Shown one piece after another: positions 13,701-25,526 of a DNA stretch of 64,000 nt. Source of the DNA: Porodaedalea pini (lineage: Eukaryota; Basidiomycota; Agaricomycetes; Hymenochaetales; Hymenochaetaceae); assembly GCA_002794775.1 (NCBI GenBank), contig NBAY01000004.1:930001-994000 (forward strand), given 5' to 3'. The notes under the pieces are model-generated. The model ran no database searches. It worked only from the letters and a program-made list of their open reading frames with translations, and had not been told where the DNA came from. Within the stretch, counting starts at the first letter, position 1; the number at the start of each line of letters is the position of its first letter. The position numbers were made by a program, and so were the translations under genes.

Positions 13701-16700
13701 AAACAGACTGCTTGAAGTTGAACGCCGTCAAGACACCGAAGGGAAGGGAATTTAGCGTCAGACAAGTACTCAGGAGTTCATGTCCCCGCAATTGAATTTA
13801 ATCATAAAACGTCACCTCCCTCCCGCGCGCACACGCCCGCATTCATGTGGCGCGGATCGGCGCGCTGTTCCGTGCCTCCCGCTGTCGAGCTCCAGAACAG
13901 ATAGATTGATGCATTGAGGTGTATTAAGAAAAAGTCTAAATATTAATGGCGTCTGACGCCGCTGGGTGCGAAGCCCCGAGACATCAAATATGCCTTGTTT
14001 TCTATCTTGTTCTATTCTTTTGTACGGAGTACGCCGTGTGTGATGAATGGTGCATGTCGCGAAGGGCGCCTAGGGCCGCCGGCCAAGGCGCTCAAGGTAC
14101 TTGGGGGCCTCGTAGGCTATCCGCATTAATATTGTCGGACAATGATCCGCAAGGACAGAAAAAAAATAGTGCGAGCTTACTGTGCGACGGTGTGACGTTG
14201 CCTTTCTGATCCGACAAGTGTGGCTTTGGAAGACTAGCCTGTGCATAGGGGAATATAGGCTTGCTAATCCATGTGGTCCTCGTCGCGCTCAAATCCCCGA
14301 GCCCGACAAATCGTGCTTTCCTTTGTTCCGCTGATGTCCCGTTTCCGGTGCAGAAGGTAAGATATCAATGAAGATCGCTTTTGCGTTAGGCTAAGGGGGG
14401 AGGGGGAGGAGGAGGGAGGAGGGCAAGAATCGCCGAATCTTGCCATGAAATGCAGCGCGCAGAGGCTGTGTGAACTCTTGTTGGGACTGCCACAACCAAT
14501 GAAGGGGGGTCCTGACTGCGTATCTTGGGCGCTTACGCCTTGCTTCTTCCAGGCGGTTTCTATACATAGCTTCCAGACAAGTCATTTAGAAAAAATCTTT
14601 TGACATCTGGATTGTACCGGGATTCTCAGGGAAAGTGAAACAAGCACAACACGAGTGTGGTCCAATCGAAGGAAAAGTCAGGTAATATCGGCTGTTCAGG
14701 CTAGCACGGGCACCTGGCGCCTGTGCCACACCCACAGCACGCTGCCGACTGCGAACACTGCATGGCGTCTCCGCTCACAACGGGATCTCCAACCCGCTTG
14801 ACGGGCTCGCAGTTAGCAGCATAGAACATGGAAGCACAGTGCCTCTTCACTTGCCTTCTCAAGCGAGCCCATTGTTCGCCCATTCGGGCTAGAGCCGCGA
14901 GTTGCCTGGCGCGTACGAGAGGGATGTGCGTAAGTAAATTGCTCTGCCTTCCAAACGCGGATGGAAAGTCGATCAAAGCGTGCGCGGCGGAGGGGATCCC
15001 CTAGTGCCGAATCATATTTAGGTATGAATAGAGATAAAACTGCAGCCTGAGAGGACCCGTAACTTATCTTTTGAGCCGACGATCGAGCGTAAGGCACCTC
15101 ACACACGCCCCCTCAGGCGAATAAGGTTCCGCGCGTGGTGATGCGATGTGTGTTCTTCGCGCATTTGGTTTAGCAGTGAGTGCGAACAACGTTAAACATC
15201 CGCCGTAGTTCGTCTTGTGACTTCGGCAGTTCGCGAGCTCAAGGAGAGACGCAATTTGGCCTTGATATTATCGCATTACTGTAGGATAAGGATGATGCAT
15301 TGTTGGAATGGCGTTGATGATTGAATAGCGCTCACTTGGGGGTCAAGCGCATAATTTAGCCTGTTCTATAGGATTACAATCGAGTACTGGCCTGGCGGGG
15401 CAGGACGCGTGGTCGAGAGACGAAGAAGAACCGAGAATTCTGAGGCTCGACAAGAAGCATGAAACCAACAGAAGAACTCGTTCGAATTGAGGAACGCGAT
15501 TTTTATTCGTCATTAATATTATGACTCAGTGTGGACGTTCCAGCTCGGAGTTCCCCTTTTTACTTCCGTGATCCAGGATCGAGGTGTGACCCAGAGCCAA
15601 TCGTTTCCGCAGGCACCAGCTTTGGGCGCTCGGGACTCACTTCGCGTAAGTAGGCGTGAAGCGCGCGCGCGTCCAGTCTAGTACAGTTGAGGGGATGATG
15701 GTAAGCTTCAATCCTGAGTAATCTCAATCTTGATGCCAGCATTTCCCGGAGAACGCCGAACCCAACAGGCTCCAAAGGAGATAAATAACCCCTACAGAAT
15801 AATCAATAAATTGAATTTAAAAAATGCCAAACAGACATTATATCAATAAAAAAACACATTGTAATAAAATAAATCGAGCACAGCCGCGCGAGCGATTCCG
15901 GCGGTAAGACCCTTTGTCCGATTGTACCCATCCATTTGGCGCGCAAGCCTACTCGAAGTAAATCTACCGACCCTGAGTTCTCTGCCCATGGAAGGATTGA
16001 GTCACGTTTTCCGACATGCTTTTTGTACAATTTACTATAGAGATTGTAGATTTTTCTACATGAAGGGCGTCGAGAAGGAGAAAAATGAATCTGATCTCAG
16101 CTTCTGGAAATATATGAGTGAGACAGACGATCTCAAGGCAATTGTGCTCGCGATCTTGTGGCCTGATGTGGTCAAGGAAAGAACAGGATGAGAGCAACCT
16201 AGTTTTGCTCGAGCATCGTCTCTCTTTCTAGCCCTCCCTAGCCCATAAAGTATATATGTATTTGCTGTTCCATTTCACCTTGAGAACTTCACATACTTTG
16301 GGCCTAGAAGCAGCAGATTGGCTCAGCCGCAGTACCTCAGAACTCACAGAATTCACAGAGTTGTTCCAACACGTGCAAAACGCGTTTTGACGCGGGAGCT
16401 GGAGCGAGGAAGAGTACTGTAATACTGCGTGCAAGAAGGTCCTGAGGAAGCAGCTTTTCGAAGAGAAGTGACGGAGTTTGATAAGCACCTGTGTTGACGG
16501 GGAGACCCGCGAGTGAATAGATTGAACATGAAGCCGTCCTGAATTTGCACCTTCCAGAGAAGCGGATGTGCGAATGGATAGCGCTTATCTAGCTTGAAGA
16601 GCTTGCTGTAAGGTATCTTGATAGGCGGAAGCAATCTTTTGCGTCTGGGACCTGAAGCGTTATCATTCAGCTCCCTTCATAGGGGCGCATCGAAAATTAC

Positions 16701-16885
16701 AAGAATCAGAAGAAAAATAAACCACGTCATACAATCTCCGAACTGTGAGTTATGTGGAATGTCAACTGTCATAGCTTTTGTATAACCGTGCACCTATACC
16801 GACCTTCCGAGGTATGGAACTCAGACCGATATCAACGACTTCTCGTGCCAGAGCCGGCGTAGACACCCTGCTAATCGGTCACATC

Positions 16886-17745
16886 TCATTGCGAAGGCGG
16901 CTGGAAGCTGTCGGGAAAAGATAGTCAGTAAAATTTTCATTTACTATAAATTATAGGGGCGATGATCCTTACCCAGGAGGCGGAGCGGCACCACCAAAGC
17001 CTGGTGGAGGAGGGAAAGGCACGCCTGGCGGGAAACCCGGCGGCCTGAAGCCTGGAGGAGGGGCTCCAGGCATGCCTGGGGGTCCTCCAAAGGGCATAGG
17101 CGGACGAGCAAACGGAGGGGCACCCACTAAAATAGATTAACAAACGTAAAAACATCAGTCACTTCTCTTTCACACTAGACAAAGAAAAGTTTACGCACTT
17201 GGAGGCATCATACCCATACCGCGCCCAGCAGGCATTCCACGGCCAGGTCCTGGAAGAATCTAATGCGAAAAAAAAGAAAGATTTTCAGTAAGCCGACATC
17301 CAAGAAATTTCATTCAAAACGCTCAGTCGAACGAAAATTCTAAGTAGCGAAATTCTGTAAGGAGAGATATACGTACCCCTGCAGTCTTTTTGTCTTCATC
17401 CACAATCGGTGGCGGTCCTTCCACACTTAAGCTCACGACGGACTCCCCTCTCAAGATCACCAAACCCAATGTGCGTTTGATTTCCTGCTCCGGCGCAGGA
17501 CCTTCCTCACCTCCTTTTTTCTTTGCCCTCACACGCCGGAACTCCTCGCAGTCCGCAAGAACAAGGTTCATGTGCTTGTCAAAGGCAAGCATCTGACCAG
17601 TGAGAGCGCGCCCGTCGTTGAGCGTAATCTTGAGGCGCCAGTTGATGAGCGAGAGCATCTTCCCGCCCTTAGATTTTGGAGGAGGCTAAAAGTCACATAT
17701 CGTTAGAGCTGCAGGAGGCTCCAAATTTGTCTTTATACTCACCAT
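16886..17745 (-). CDS. SMB1: Small nuclear ribonucleoprotein Sm B (SmB/SNRPB)
   Basis: This is the core spliceosomal Sm-ring subunit. Five exons: 17743-17745, 17377-17685, 17199-17259, 16973-17126 and 16886-16907, giving 182 residues. The first exon is only the ATG; GTGAGT follows at once, and the protein continues PPPKSKGGKMLSLINWRL. The Sm fold covers about residues 10-90, with Sm1 (LTGQMLAFDKHMNLVLADCEE) and Sm2 (LGLVILRGESVVSLSVE), both diagnostic of SmB. The tail is Pro/Gly/Met-rich (GMPAGRGMGMMPP, PPGFPPGVPFPPPP), as in animal SmB, and ends PPPGFQPPSQ. An in-frame ATG lies 32 codons upstream (17841) and would add a hydrophobic stretch atypical of Sm proteins, so I prefer 17745. The gene is divergent from the nitronate monooxygenase. 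Confidence 0.9.
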
Positions 17746-18134
17746 GGCAGTAGAATGGCAGATGACTGCGAGTACAACGAGAAGGACGCGCAGACTGCTG
17801 TCGTTGACTTCTAAATCCTGGGAAACTATTGCCTTAGACATTTTACACTAACTCGGTCACGTGGACTTCATCATTTTATCCTCACGAAATTAGCCGAAAC
17901 TCGAGAGCTTGCATCGGTGCTTTCGGCTTAGATCTGCTTCGTCGAGAACAAATGACAGAGTTGGTTGCTAATATTCAATCCAGTCTATTACTCAGCGAAG
18001 ACCCAATGATTGTTCATCGCGAACGGCTTGCGGAATAAACCGGACAGGAAAAAGAACACCAAGTACACTGTAATACAGCAACACCATCCAACGGACTGCA
18101 AAGTTACACTGGTACTCCCTCAAAGAGCTTTATA

Positions 18135-19572
18135 ATGAGCACTCCAATAACGCGCTTGTTGCGTATGTATTTTTCAGCCTTTTCATATTGTTTGCTAAGT
18201 TATTTTAATGCTACTTTGTATATTCAAGACGTTAGGATGCCTATTATCGCAGCTCCAATGGCAGGAGCTAGTGGAGGCACACTTGCCGCACAGGTCTCTC
18301 TCGCAGGAGGCTTTGGCTTCATGGCAGCAGGTGGGCAGTGATACTCCTCAGACCCTCACAATCTCCGGCCTATCTTCCGCTGACTTACATCTTTTGATCT
18401 TCTTTCGCGCCCTGCTGTATGACTCCTTCCTTCAAGGCTACGAAGACGCGGTAGCGTTTCGGAAGGAACTTGAATCGGCACGTTCAATTTTACGAGAAGA
18501 AAGGAACTCTCCGAATGAGTCTGTCCATTCAGTGACAAGATCTGATGCTCGGGACGAGTCTTTGGCGATAGGCGTAGGTTTCATCGGATGGACCCTTGAC
18601 CAAACTGACGGGAAGACTGCGGAGCTGCTCTCAATTGCTTTAGAAACGCGTGTCGCCGCGGTCTGGTTCGCGTTTGGGGCCGATCTTGGGAAATGGGTGC
18701 GCTTTGTTCGCACTTCAGACAACAACAGGTCGAAGCCGCACAAAACGATAGTGTTCATACTCGTGAATTCCCTACAAGAAGCACAGATCGCTGTGCAGGA
18801 ATGGGATGCCGATGTGCTCGTGGCACAAGGTAGGCTTTCTGCTAGTACATGCGCGCTGGAGTTATTCTAGCCCAAAATTTAATCAGCGCCTTGATGTTCT
18901 TTCTTCTCAAAATTTGCAACTTTTCATAGGGATCGAAGCCGGTGGACATGGGCATAGCGCCGCACCTCCTCTGCTCGCATTAGTTCCCGAAATTCTAAAT
19001 GCGTTTCCGACGGACCAATGCGAAAAATCTCGTCCTCCAGTCATCGCAGCAGGCGGTCTGTCGACAGGAGCCCACATTGCAGCACTTCTCACACTTGGCG
19101 CTTCGGGAGTTGCCCTTGGAACGCGCTTTCTTCTTACGCCCGAGGCCCGCTATACGGCTGCACAGAAGAGTGCGCTCCTCGCAGCGCGCGGTACATCCAC
19201 CGTGCGCACCCTGGCATTCGACGTCATGCGCGGAACGGCAGGTTGGCCCGCTGGAATAGACGGTCGTGCGCTTAGGAACAACACCGTGGAGCGCTTTGAG
19301 AATGGCGAAGACCTCGAGGATACTCGACGTCTATTTCACAAGGCTACTCATGAAGGAGATGCTAACGGCATGCTTGTCTGGTCGGGTACGGGCATTGGAC
19401 TCATCAATGAAATTAAGCCTGCAGCCGTAAGTCATTTCTTGAAGACTTCAATCGCGTACCCCGCTGAACTAAGGGGATCCCCCTTCAGGACATTGTCGCA
19501 GAACTCCACGACGAGATGATAAATCGCTTGCGAGCCGCGAGTGCCCTTATTGCCATCGCACCTGAAGCTTGA
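18135..19572 (+). CDS. Nitronate monooxygenase (2-nitropropane dioxygenase family)
   Basis: FMN-dependent TIM-barrel enzyme that oxidises alkyl nitronates such as propionate-3-nitronate, detoxifying them. Five exons: 18135-18162, 18229-18330, 18437-18829, 18930-19426 and 19489-19572, giving 367 residues, normal for the fungal family. The N-terminus after splicing reads MSTPITRLLHVRMPIIAAPM, with the family's PIIxAPM strand, then GASGGTLAAQVSLAGGFGFMAAG. The FMN-phosphate region is visible as QGIEAGGHGH, then PVIAAGGLSTG and GASGVALGTRFLLTPEA. The histidine of EAGGHGH is the family's conserved active-site region. All four intron junctions restore conserved motifs. No signal peptide is seen. 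Confidence 0.88.
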
Positions 19573-19677
19573 CATAATTTGTAATTATGGTGTGAAAACT
19601 AGTTTTTCATGAATTTCTGCCTGTCCCCCAGAATGTTGTACACGTATACGCCGTTCAAACACTATCCGATCCCCAAT

Positions 19678-20025
19678 TTACAGAACTTCGAGCTCAGCGA
19701 TACGGTCGGTTTCGTGAAGGATCGTCCCGTCGCTAACGATGCGCCTGATATAACCACTCTTTGGCGCTTTCACTTGCAGTTCCGTCTAATGAAGAAAGTA
19801 AAGAAATCACACCAAATTCAAATATGAGGGTTAACGAACCTTTGCGGAAACTTGTACAGCGATGAGATCGCCTTCATTCAGCAGGCTCCCTTCCGACACT
19901 TTCACGTTGACCTTCCCCTCCAACGGTGCGACGATCTTAATGTGATCCAGTGTGCCGCTGGTGGAGGTCTGGGCGTCTGAGCTGGGCGCTCGCGCCGTTA
20001 CTGCGTGTTCTTCGATGTTGCTCAT
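19678..20025 (-). CDS. 97-aa stand-alone biotinyl/lipoyl-like domain protein, motif degenerate
   Basis: Two exons, 19840-20025 and 19678-19785 (intron GTTCGT...CATTAG), give 97 residues. After a polar N-terminus the whole protein is one biotinyl/lipoyl (barrel-sandwich) fold: IVAPLEGKVNVKVSEGSLL, then LIAVQVSAKTELQVKAP, then KSGYIRRIVSDGTILHETD. It aligns without gaps to the BCCP domain of the pyruvate carboxylase just upstream. Where that enzyme has [12 protein letters not shown] around the biotinylated lysine, this protein has SAKTELQVKAP, so the lysine position is kept but both flanking methionines are gone. It may be a non-biotinylated paralogue or a decoy or scaffold; the function is unknown. 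It has its own 417-bp upstream region, so it is not a carboxylase exon. Confidence 0.7.
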
Positions 20026-20442
20026 TTGACTCTTATTTTGGTCTACGAAATGAAGACCGTATCAATGCCAAGATGAACGGAAAGACAAGTCTGGAAGTCT
20101 GCGTCTGTCGTGATGCGTACACTTGCCTGGATAGCAATGAGGGTTGTGATGAGGGTTGGAACCAACGTTGGATTATCGGATCTTGAAGGTTTCGAAGTGA
20201 CTCAGGTGACCAGACGTCATCTGCTTAGATTATTGACTTATTTGGAAGCACCCATCGGAAAATATACATCAATGTATTCTGTGAGCACAACTACAGTAGA
20301 CGACTTCATTGATATGTAACAAGATATGATGGGGACTAGTACAACAGCATTTGGACCTGCATGAGTCGCTTTTTGGTCTCTGGTTTATTTGCATTATAAC
20401 AGACGATTGAAGAGGACGGTTTGAAAGAGCAGTCAGTGACTT

Positions 20443-23400
20443 CTAATGGACAATCTCGACAATGAGGTCTCCTTGCGTAATTGAGTCGCCTAAGGAATGG
20501 GAAAGATGTAAGTAGTGCAGCTCAGCCAGATTCGTAAGAGGAAATGGAAGAACAGACCTTCTAGCACAGCAACACGCTTGATGTGGCCTGATACAGGCGC
20601 ACTGACGGCAGATTCCATCTTCAAGAGGAAAAGGCAATGATGAGATGCTGAAAACTATAATTTATCAGATGGAGAGAAACCGACCTTCATGGCGCTCTGT
20701 ATGCAGAGAACATCACCCTTCTTCACTTCCTGCCCCTCCTTCACGCGTACCTCGACAACTACACCCGACATTGGAGCGCCGACTGAGCCTGGAGCATTCG
20801 CAGCCTTCTCCCTCGTGAATGTCTCGACTGCGCTGTTCTTGTCCTCCACAGCGACCGCGCGAACCTCGCCGTTCACTTCGATCCAGACATCTCTAGTCGC
20901 CTTGCCCTCGACTACAGGTCCGACAGCCATCCTACAGAACCGCATATCAGTTTAGGTGTACAACAAGTAGTTTAGTTTAACCCACAAGCGCAGAATCAAG
21001 GTCTTTCCTTTCTCGATCCTGAAGACGTTTAGTTAGTGTATCACAGCCGAGTATACATGGCGTGAAAGGGAAACAACGCACGAGATGTGCATTTCCTCTC
21101 CAACATCGGGCCTACCAAGGAAGAAGCGCGTAGGTAGCACGCTAAGATCTCCGTACTTCTCGAGGAACCCTTGGTACTCCTCGAACACTTTGGGGTACAT
21201 CACATACGACGTAACATCCGAATCCGTGATGTGCTTTCCAAACTTCGAGCGCAGTTCGGCCTTGATCTTCTTGAATTCCAATGGTTCCATAGTTGCACCG
21301 GGGCGGCCGTCAATGCGTGGCTTGTCGCGGATAATCTTCGTACGCAGCGGCTCAGGGAATCCTCCGAAGGGCTGGCCCAGGTAGCCCTGGAAGAACTCTA
21401 CAACAGATGAAGGGAAGTCCAGCTGCTCCGCTCTTTCCAACACGTCCTTCTTCGACAGCTTGTTTGAAGTCATGAACTGCGCGAAGTCTCCGACAACCTT
21501 GGAAGACGGAGTGACCTAATAAAGTGTCACCATTTAAATTCATTAATCCAGTCACAGAATGTTCGAAGGAATGTAAATACCTTTATGAGATCTCCACACT
21601 GCAAAAGGCGTAAGAAAGGGTAATGTGGACAGACTGCAGTTTACGCACCAGCTCATTGGCTTCAATGTATTTCTGTTTGATTTCTGGTGGATAATTGTTG
21701 TGAGAAGGAAAGACGTTGATCAGCTCCAGCCATTACATACCAGCCCACTGGGTTCCAAGTCCGAGCTGCGAAGCTTGGAACTACCGAAAAATAAGCCTCA
21801 CTATGATAGAAAGGGAGAAAAGCGAGTTTCTCACCATGAGGTTTGTGTACTGTCCACCTGGCATTTCATGCGCAAATACACTTGAGTCAGATGCACGGAC
21901 ATTCGCCTCAAAGCAACTGTATAGCTGCCGGACTTGCGTCCAGTACAAATTCAAAGCCTGAATGTCGTCGTAGCGGATACCCGTGCCGAGATGCGTCTGC
22001 TCGAGCGCGGTGCAAACGGCACCCATAGATGGTTGCGAAGTGAGTCCCGACATGCTGTCAATAGCAACATCGACAACGTCCGCGCCTGCCGCTGCCGCTG
22101 CCAACATACTTGCTGTCGCAATGCCAGCAGTGTCGTGCGAATGCACATGGATAGGAAGATCAGGGTACTTCTTCCTGATAGAGCCAATGAGCCTGAGGAA
22201 AGAAAATCAACGTTAAGATAATTGCATTAACGATTGATAGTATGCGATTGTACTAACAGCTTGGCAGCCTCAGGCTTGAGCAGACCAGCCATATCCTTGA
22301 TACCGAGGATATGGATGCCCTCAGCAACAAGCTGGTCGACGAAGTCCAGGTAGTACTGCAGAGTGTATTTCGACTTCTTGGGGTTGGCGACATCCCCGCT
22401 GTAGCAGACAACAGCCTCACAGACACCGCCAGCCTTCTTCGCAGCGTCGATACCAAGTCTTAACTGAAGTTGAAAAACTGTAAATTTAGGTCACTCAGAT
22501 GCTTTAGCGAAGGTTAAACGAACGTTCTCTGTTAAAAGCATTAGCCTGAATCTTCCGTATTTGTTAAAGCTCAGGCTCACCAAAGTAGTTCAAGGAGTCG
22601 AATACTCGGAAAATATCGAGACCTTTTTAACACATGAGTGTCATGTGTACGGATATTAACGCGTTTAGATTACCGTTTTCAACAGCCTTCCTCGAGAAAT
22701 CGTAGATGGCATTGTCCCTGTCAGACTTAGTCAGTACGAGGGCTGACCACTGTGTGGACGCAACACATACGGATAACTGGTATAACCAACGCCATTAGCA
22801 CCACGAACAAGCGCCTGGAAGGGGATGTTAGGGACAAGCTTGCGTAATGTGCGCTATACAGGCAAAATCGGTCATCGGCTTGCTTGAATAGATCTCTAGT
22901 AGCCAGGCTTACCAGGCGCTCCCAGGGATCCTCGTACAAAAAGCGCATCGCGACATCGAAGGTCGCGCCGCCCCACATTTCGAGAGAGAACGCACTTGCG
23001 AGTGCCCAGCTCGTCTCTTTCGCGATATTGACCATATCAACAGTGCGCAGACGCGTGGCGAGCAACGACTGGTGAGCGTCGCGCCAAGTCGTGTCCATGA
23101 TGAGCACGCCTGGATACTCGCGTACCGCCTTGGCGAATGCCTCTGGGCCTTTCTCAATGATGATGTTGCGCCAGCCGACCTCGCATGGCACAGACGTGTC
23201 AAGTGGCGGACCATTCTCATCTTCACGATTTACGAACTTCGGAATAACGATATCGTCTTTGAGGCCTGGCTCTCCCTATGTGGTCGTGACGCCAATACTT
23301 AGAAACTACGCATTTATGGAAGAAATCAAAAGAAGGGTCTTACCTGCTGTCCCTTGATAGAGCTGCCGTTAACTGCGAGGTCTCCCAAATATGCGAGTAG

Positions 23401-25526
23401 CTTCTGTGCGCGATTTTGACTCTGAACCAGCCTGAAGAGATCTGGAGTGTCATCGATGAACTGAAAGAGAGATACGAATATAAGTGAGAAGCTCGTAGTC
23501 GGATTAGAATCATACCGTTGTCCAAGTCTTTCCGGCAATGAAAACATCGTGAGTTAGAAGACGGAACAAGAACGGGATGTTTGTCTGAAGTTGAATGCAT
23601 TAATTGGAATCAGTTAATTAGTGCCCTCATTTTGAAACTCTATACCTTAACACCGCGAATGCGGAATTCGACGAGCGCACGCAGCATCTTGCGACGAGCA
23701 ACTTCGTAAGTCGTTCCGCTAACCGAGACTTTCACCAGCAAGCTGTCGTAGTGCGGCTGTTATGTCACAATAGAAAAGATAAGGAAACGTCAAATCATCT
23801 TCAAAAATTATGACATAAATGGACGACATTACGCACAGTAATTTGTGCTCCTGCAAAGCCGGAGGACGCATCCAGACGAACACCATTTCCACCAGCGGAG
23901 CGGTATACCTCAATCTTTCCCGTGTCGGGTTGGAAATTCTGCGATGCATCCTCCGTAGTGATACGGCACTGGATCGCAAATCCGCGCTTTGTGATCGCCT
24001 CCTGCGATAGCCCTAGCTGAGCGAGTGTTGCACCCGCAGCAATCTGGATCTGCGCAGCGACAATATCGATGCCCGTGATTTCCTCTGTAGTACAGAAGAA
24101 GGTTAAGTGGAAAAAAAGTGCTATAACGGAAGGACTATTCGCTCACCAGTAATCGTGTGCTCGACCTGGATGCGCGGGTTGATCTCAATGAAATAATGTC
24201 TACCTAGCTGATCGACTAAGAACTCTGCTGTACCTGCATTGCGATAGCCGACGCTCTGAGCAAGCTTGATCGCGTCTGCAAGGATGGCCTGACGGACCTC
24301 CTCCGGGAGGTTCATCGCGGGCGCAACTTCAACAACCTTCTGGTGGCGGCGCTGTACGGAACAGTCGCGTTCGAAGAGGTGCACGACATTGCCTTGGGCG
24401 TCTCCGAGCAGTTGCACTTCGATGTGGCGCGGACGCTCAAGGAAGCGCTCGATAAAAACTGTTCCGTCGCCGAACGCCGACTTGGCCTCGCTCACCGCGC
24501 GCGAAAAGGCGTCCTTGAACTCGGACTCTTCGCGGACAACGCGCATGCCGCGTCCACCACCGCCCATAGCAGCCTTGATAATGACTACAAAGACAAAGCT
24601 TGAGTTAGGTGTATTAACCGAGGAAATTCAAGTATATTGTTGACCTGGGAAGCCATATTCTTTGATGAAGTCTTCTGCATCGGTGTACGCCTCAACGGCG
24701 CCAGGAGTACCAGGTACGACCGGAACGCCAATCTTGATCGCTAAACACAGGCAAAAAAATTAATTAATTAAAGTCTACTCCGATGAGACTCGACGCATAA
24801 AATTTACCGATTGTGCGGGCCTTTGTCTTGTCTCCAAGAGCATCAATTACCTCTGGAGAGGGTCCGATGAAAGCCAATCCGGCCTGTTCAACCTTGCGCG
24901 CGAACTCTGCATTCTCAGAAAGGAAACCATAACTGAACCGACATACAACGTCAATGTTAATGTTAACGTCCTTGTAAACTGCCATTATATGCGTACCCAG
25001 GATGGATCATGTCGACACCGTGCTCAAGCGCAATTCGAATAATATCGTCCTGTGCAAGATAGGAAGCGACAGGCGTTAAGCCCTTGCCAACCTGATACGC
25101 CTCATCCGCCTGCAGGACATTAATCACGTCGCCACATGAACCGCAGCATGGGAGACGTACCTTCTGTCGATGAGCGGACAAGCGATCTTCATAAGAGTAA
25201 ATTGCGACCGTGTGCATCGCGAGCTCGTGCGCAGTACGGAACACTCGGATAGCGATTTCCTACAAGCCAGAGCATTTCAATGTCAATACTTCTCTCATCA
25301 ACCTATTTACGCGGTCGATCTCGACATGCCGGGCCGGAACAAAGAGAAGAAAATAACGTACACCACGATTCGCAACAAGAACCTTGGTGAGCGGGCCGCC
25401 ATGGCCGGCAGCTTTGCGGCGCATCGTTTGGATGGAGTGTACGGGGGTTCCTGGCGCGCTCGGCGACGTCGCGAACATGGACGCGAGGCGTGGCGGGTGA
25501 AGACCCGCGGTCTGGCTCGAAGACAT
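20443..25526 (-). CDS. PYC: Pyruvate carboxylase
   Basis: Biotin enzyme that carboxylates pyruvate to oxaloacetate; it is cytosolic in most fungi. About 25 small exons run from the ATG at 25526 ([18 protein letters not shown]) to ...LIVEIVH. In order: biotin carboxylase domain ([35 protein letters not shown]; glycine loop [25 protein letters not shown]); carboxyltransferase TIM barrel ([61 protein letters not shown]); the PYC-specific domain ([16 protein letters not shown]); and the C-terminal BCCP with [12 protein letters not shown], whose lysine is the biotin site. The AMK|M junction is created by splicing at about 20.62-20.69 kb. One exon is only five bases (22524-22528). No lesion was found. 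The N-terminal extension of about 45 residues is Ser/Pro-rich. Confidence 0.95.
22524..22528 (-). other. 5-nt micro-exon of pyruvate carboxylase
   Basis: Between exon ...FDSLNYF+G and exon [10 protein letters not shown] the reading frame requires five extra bases. AGAAC, flanked by TTTTAACAG and GTTCGT, supplies them and encodes E-N. This matches the length and the acidic/amide pair seen at this point in other pyruvate carboxylases (yeast has E-Q before LKVGVD). Without it the frame is lost. Confidence 0.75.

Larger units (their letters stand above)
3184..16885. other. 13.7-kb gene-poor tract
   Basis: No open frame here has recognisable homology, a convincing splice pattern or non-repetitive composition. 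The longest (7569-8522) is Ser/Phe/Cys-rich and crosses poly-T runs. The tract contains CT-rich stretches, homopolymers (poly-T/poly-C up to about 20), microsatellites, and many copies of two short palindromes: ACTAGTACT/AGTACTAGT (for example 5153, 6830, 8515, 9284, 9384, 9581, 9757, 12614) and ATTAATAT (for example 6962, 7132, 9032, 9231, 13226, 13503, 14126, 15510). Elsewhere in the window genes are usually a few hundred bases apart. Weak coding-like minus-strand fragments at 14.7-15.1 kb and 15.56-16.6 kb could be decayed gene remnants, but I cannot assign them. Confidence 0.6.

Noticed and set aside
14701..15106. Cys-rich minus-strand frames suggestive of a zinc finger
   Set aside because: The cysteines do not form a recognised spacing and two frames look equally coding-like.
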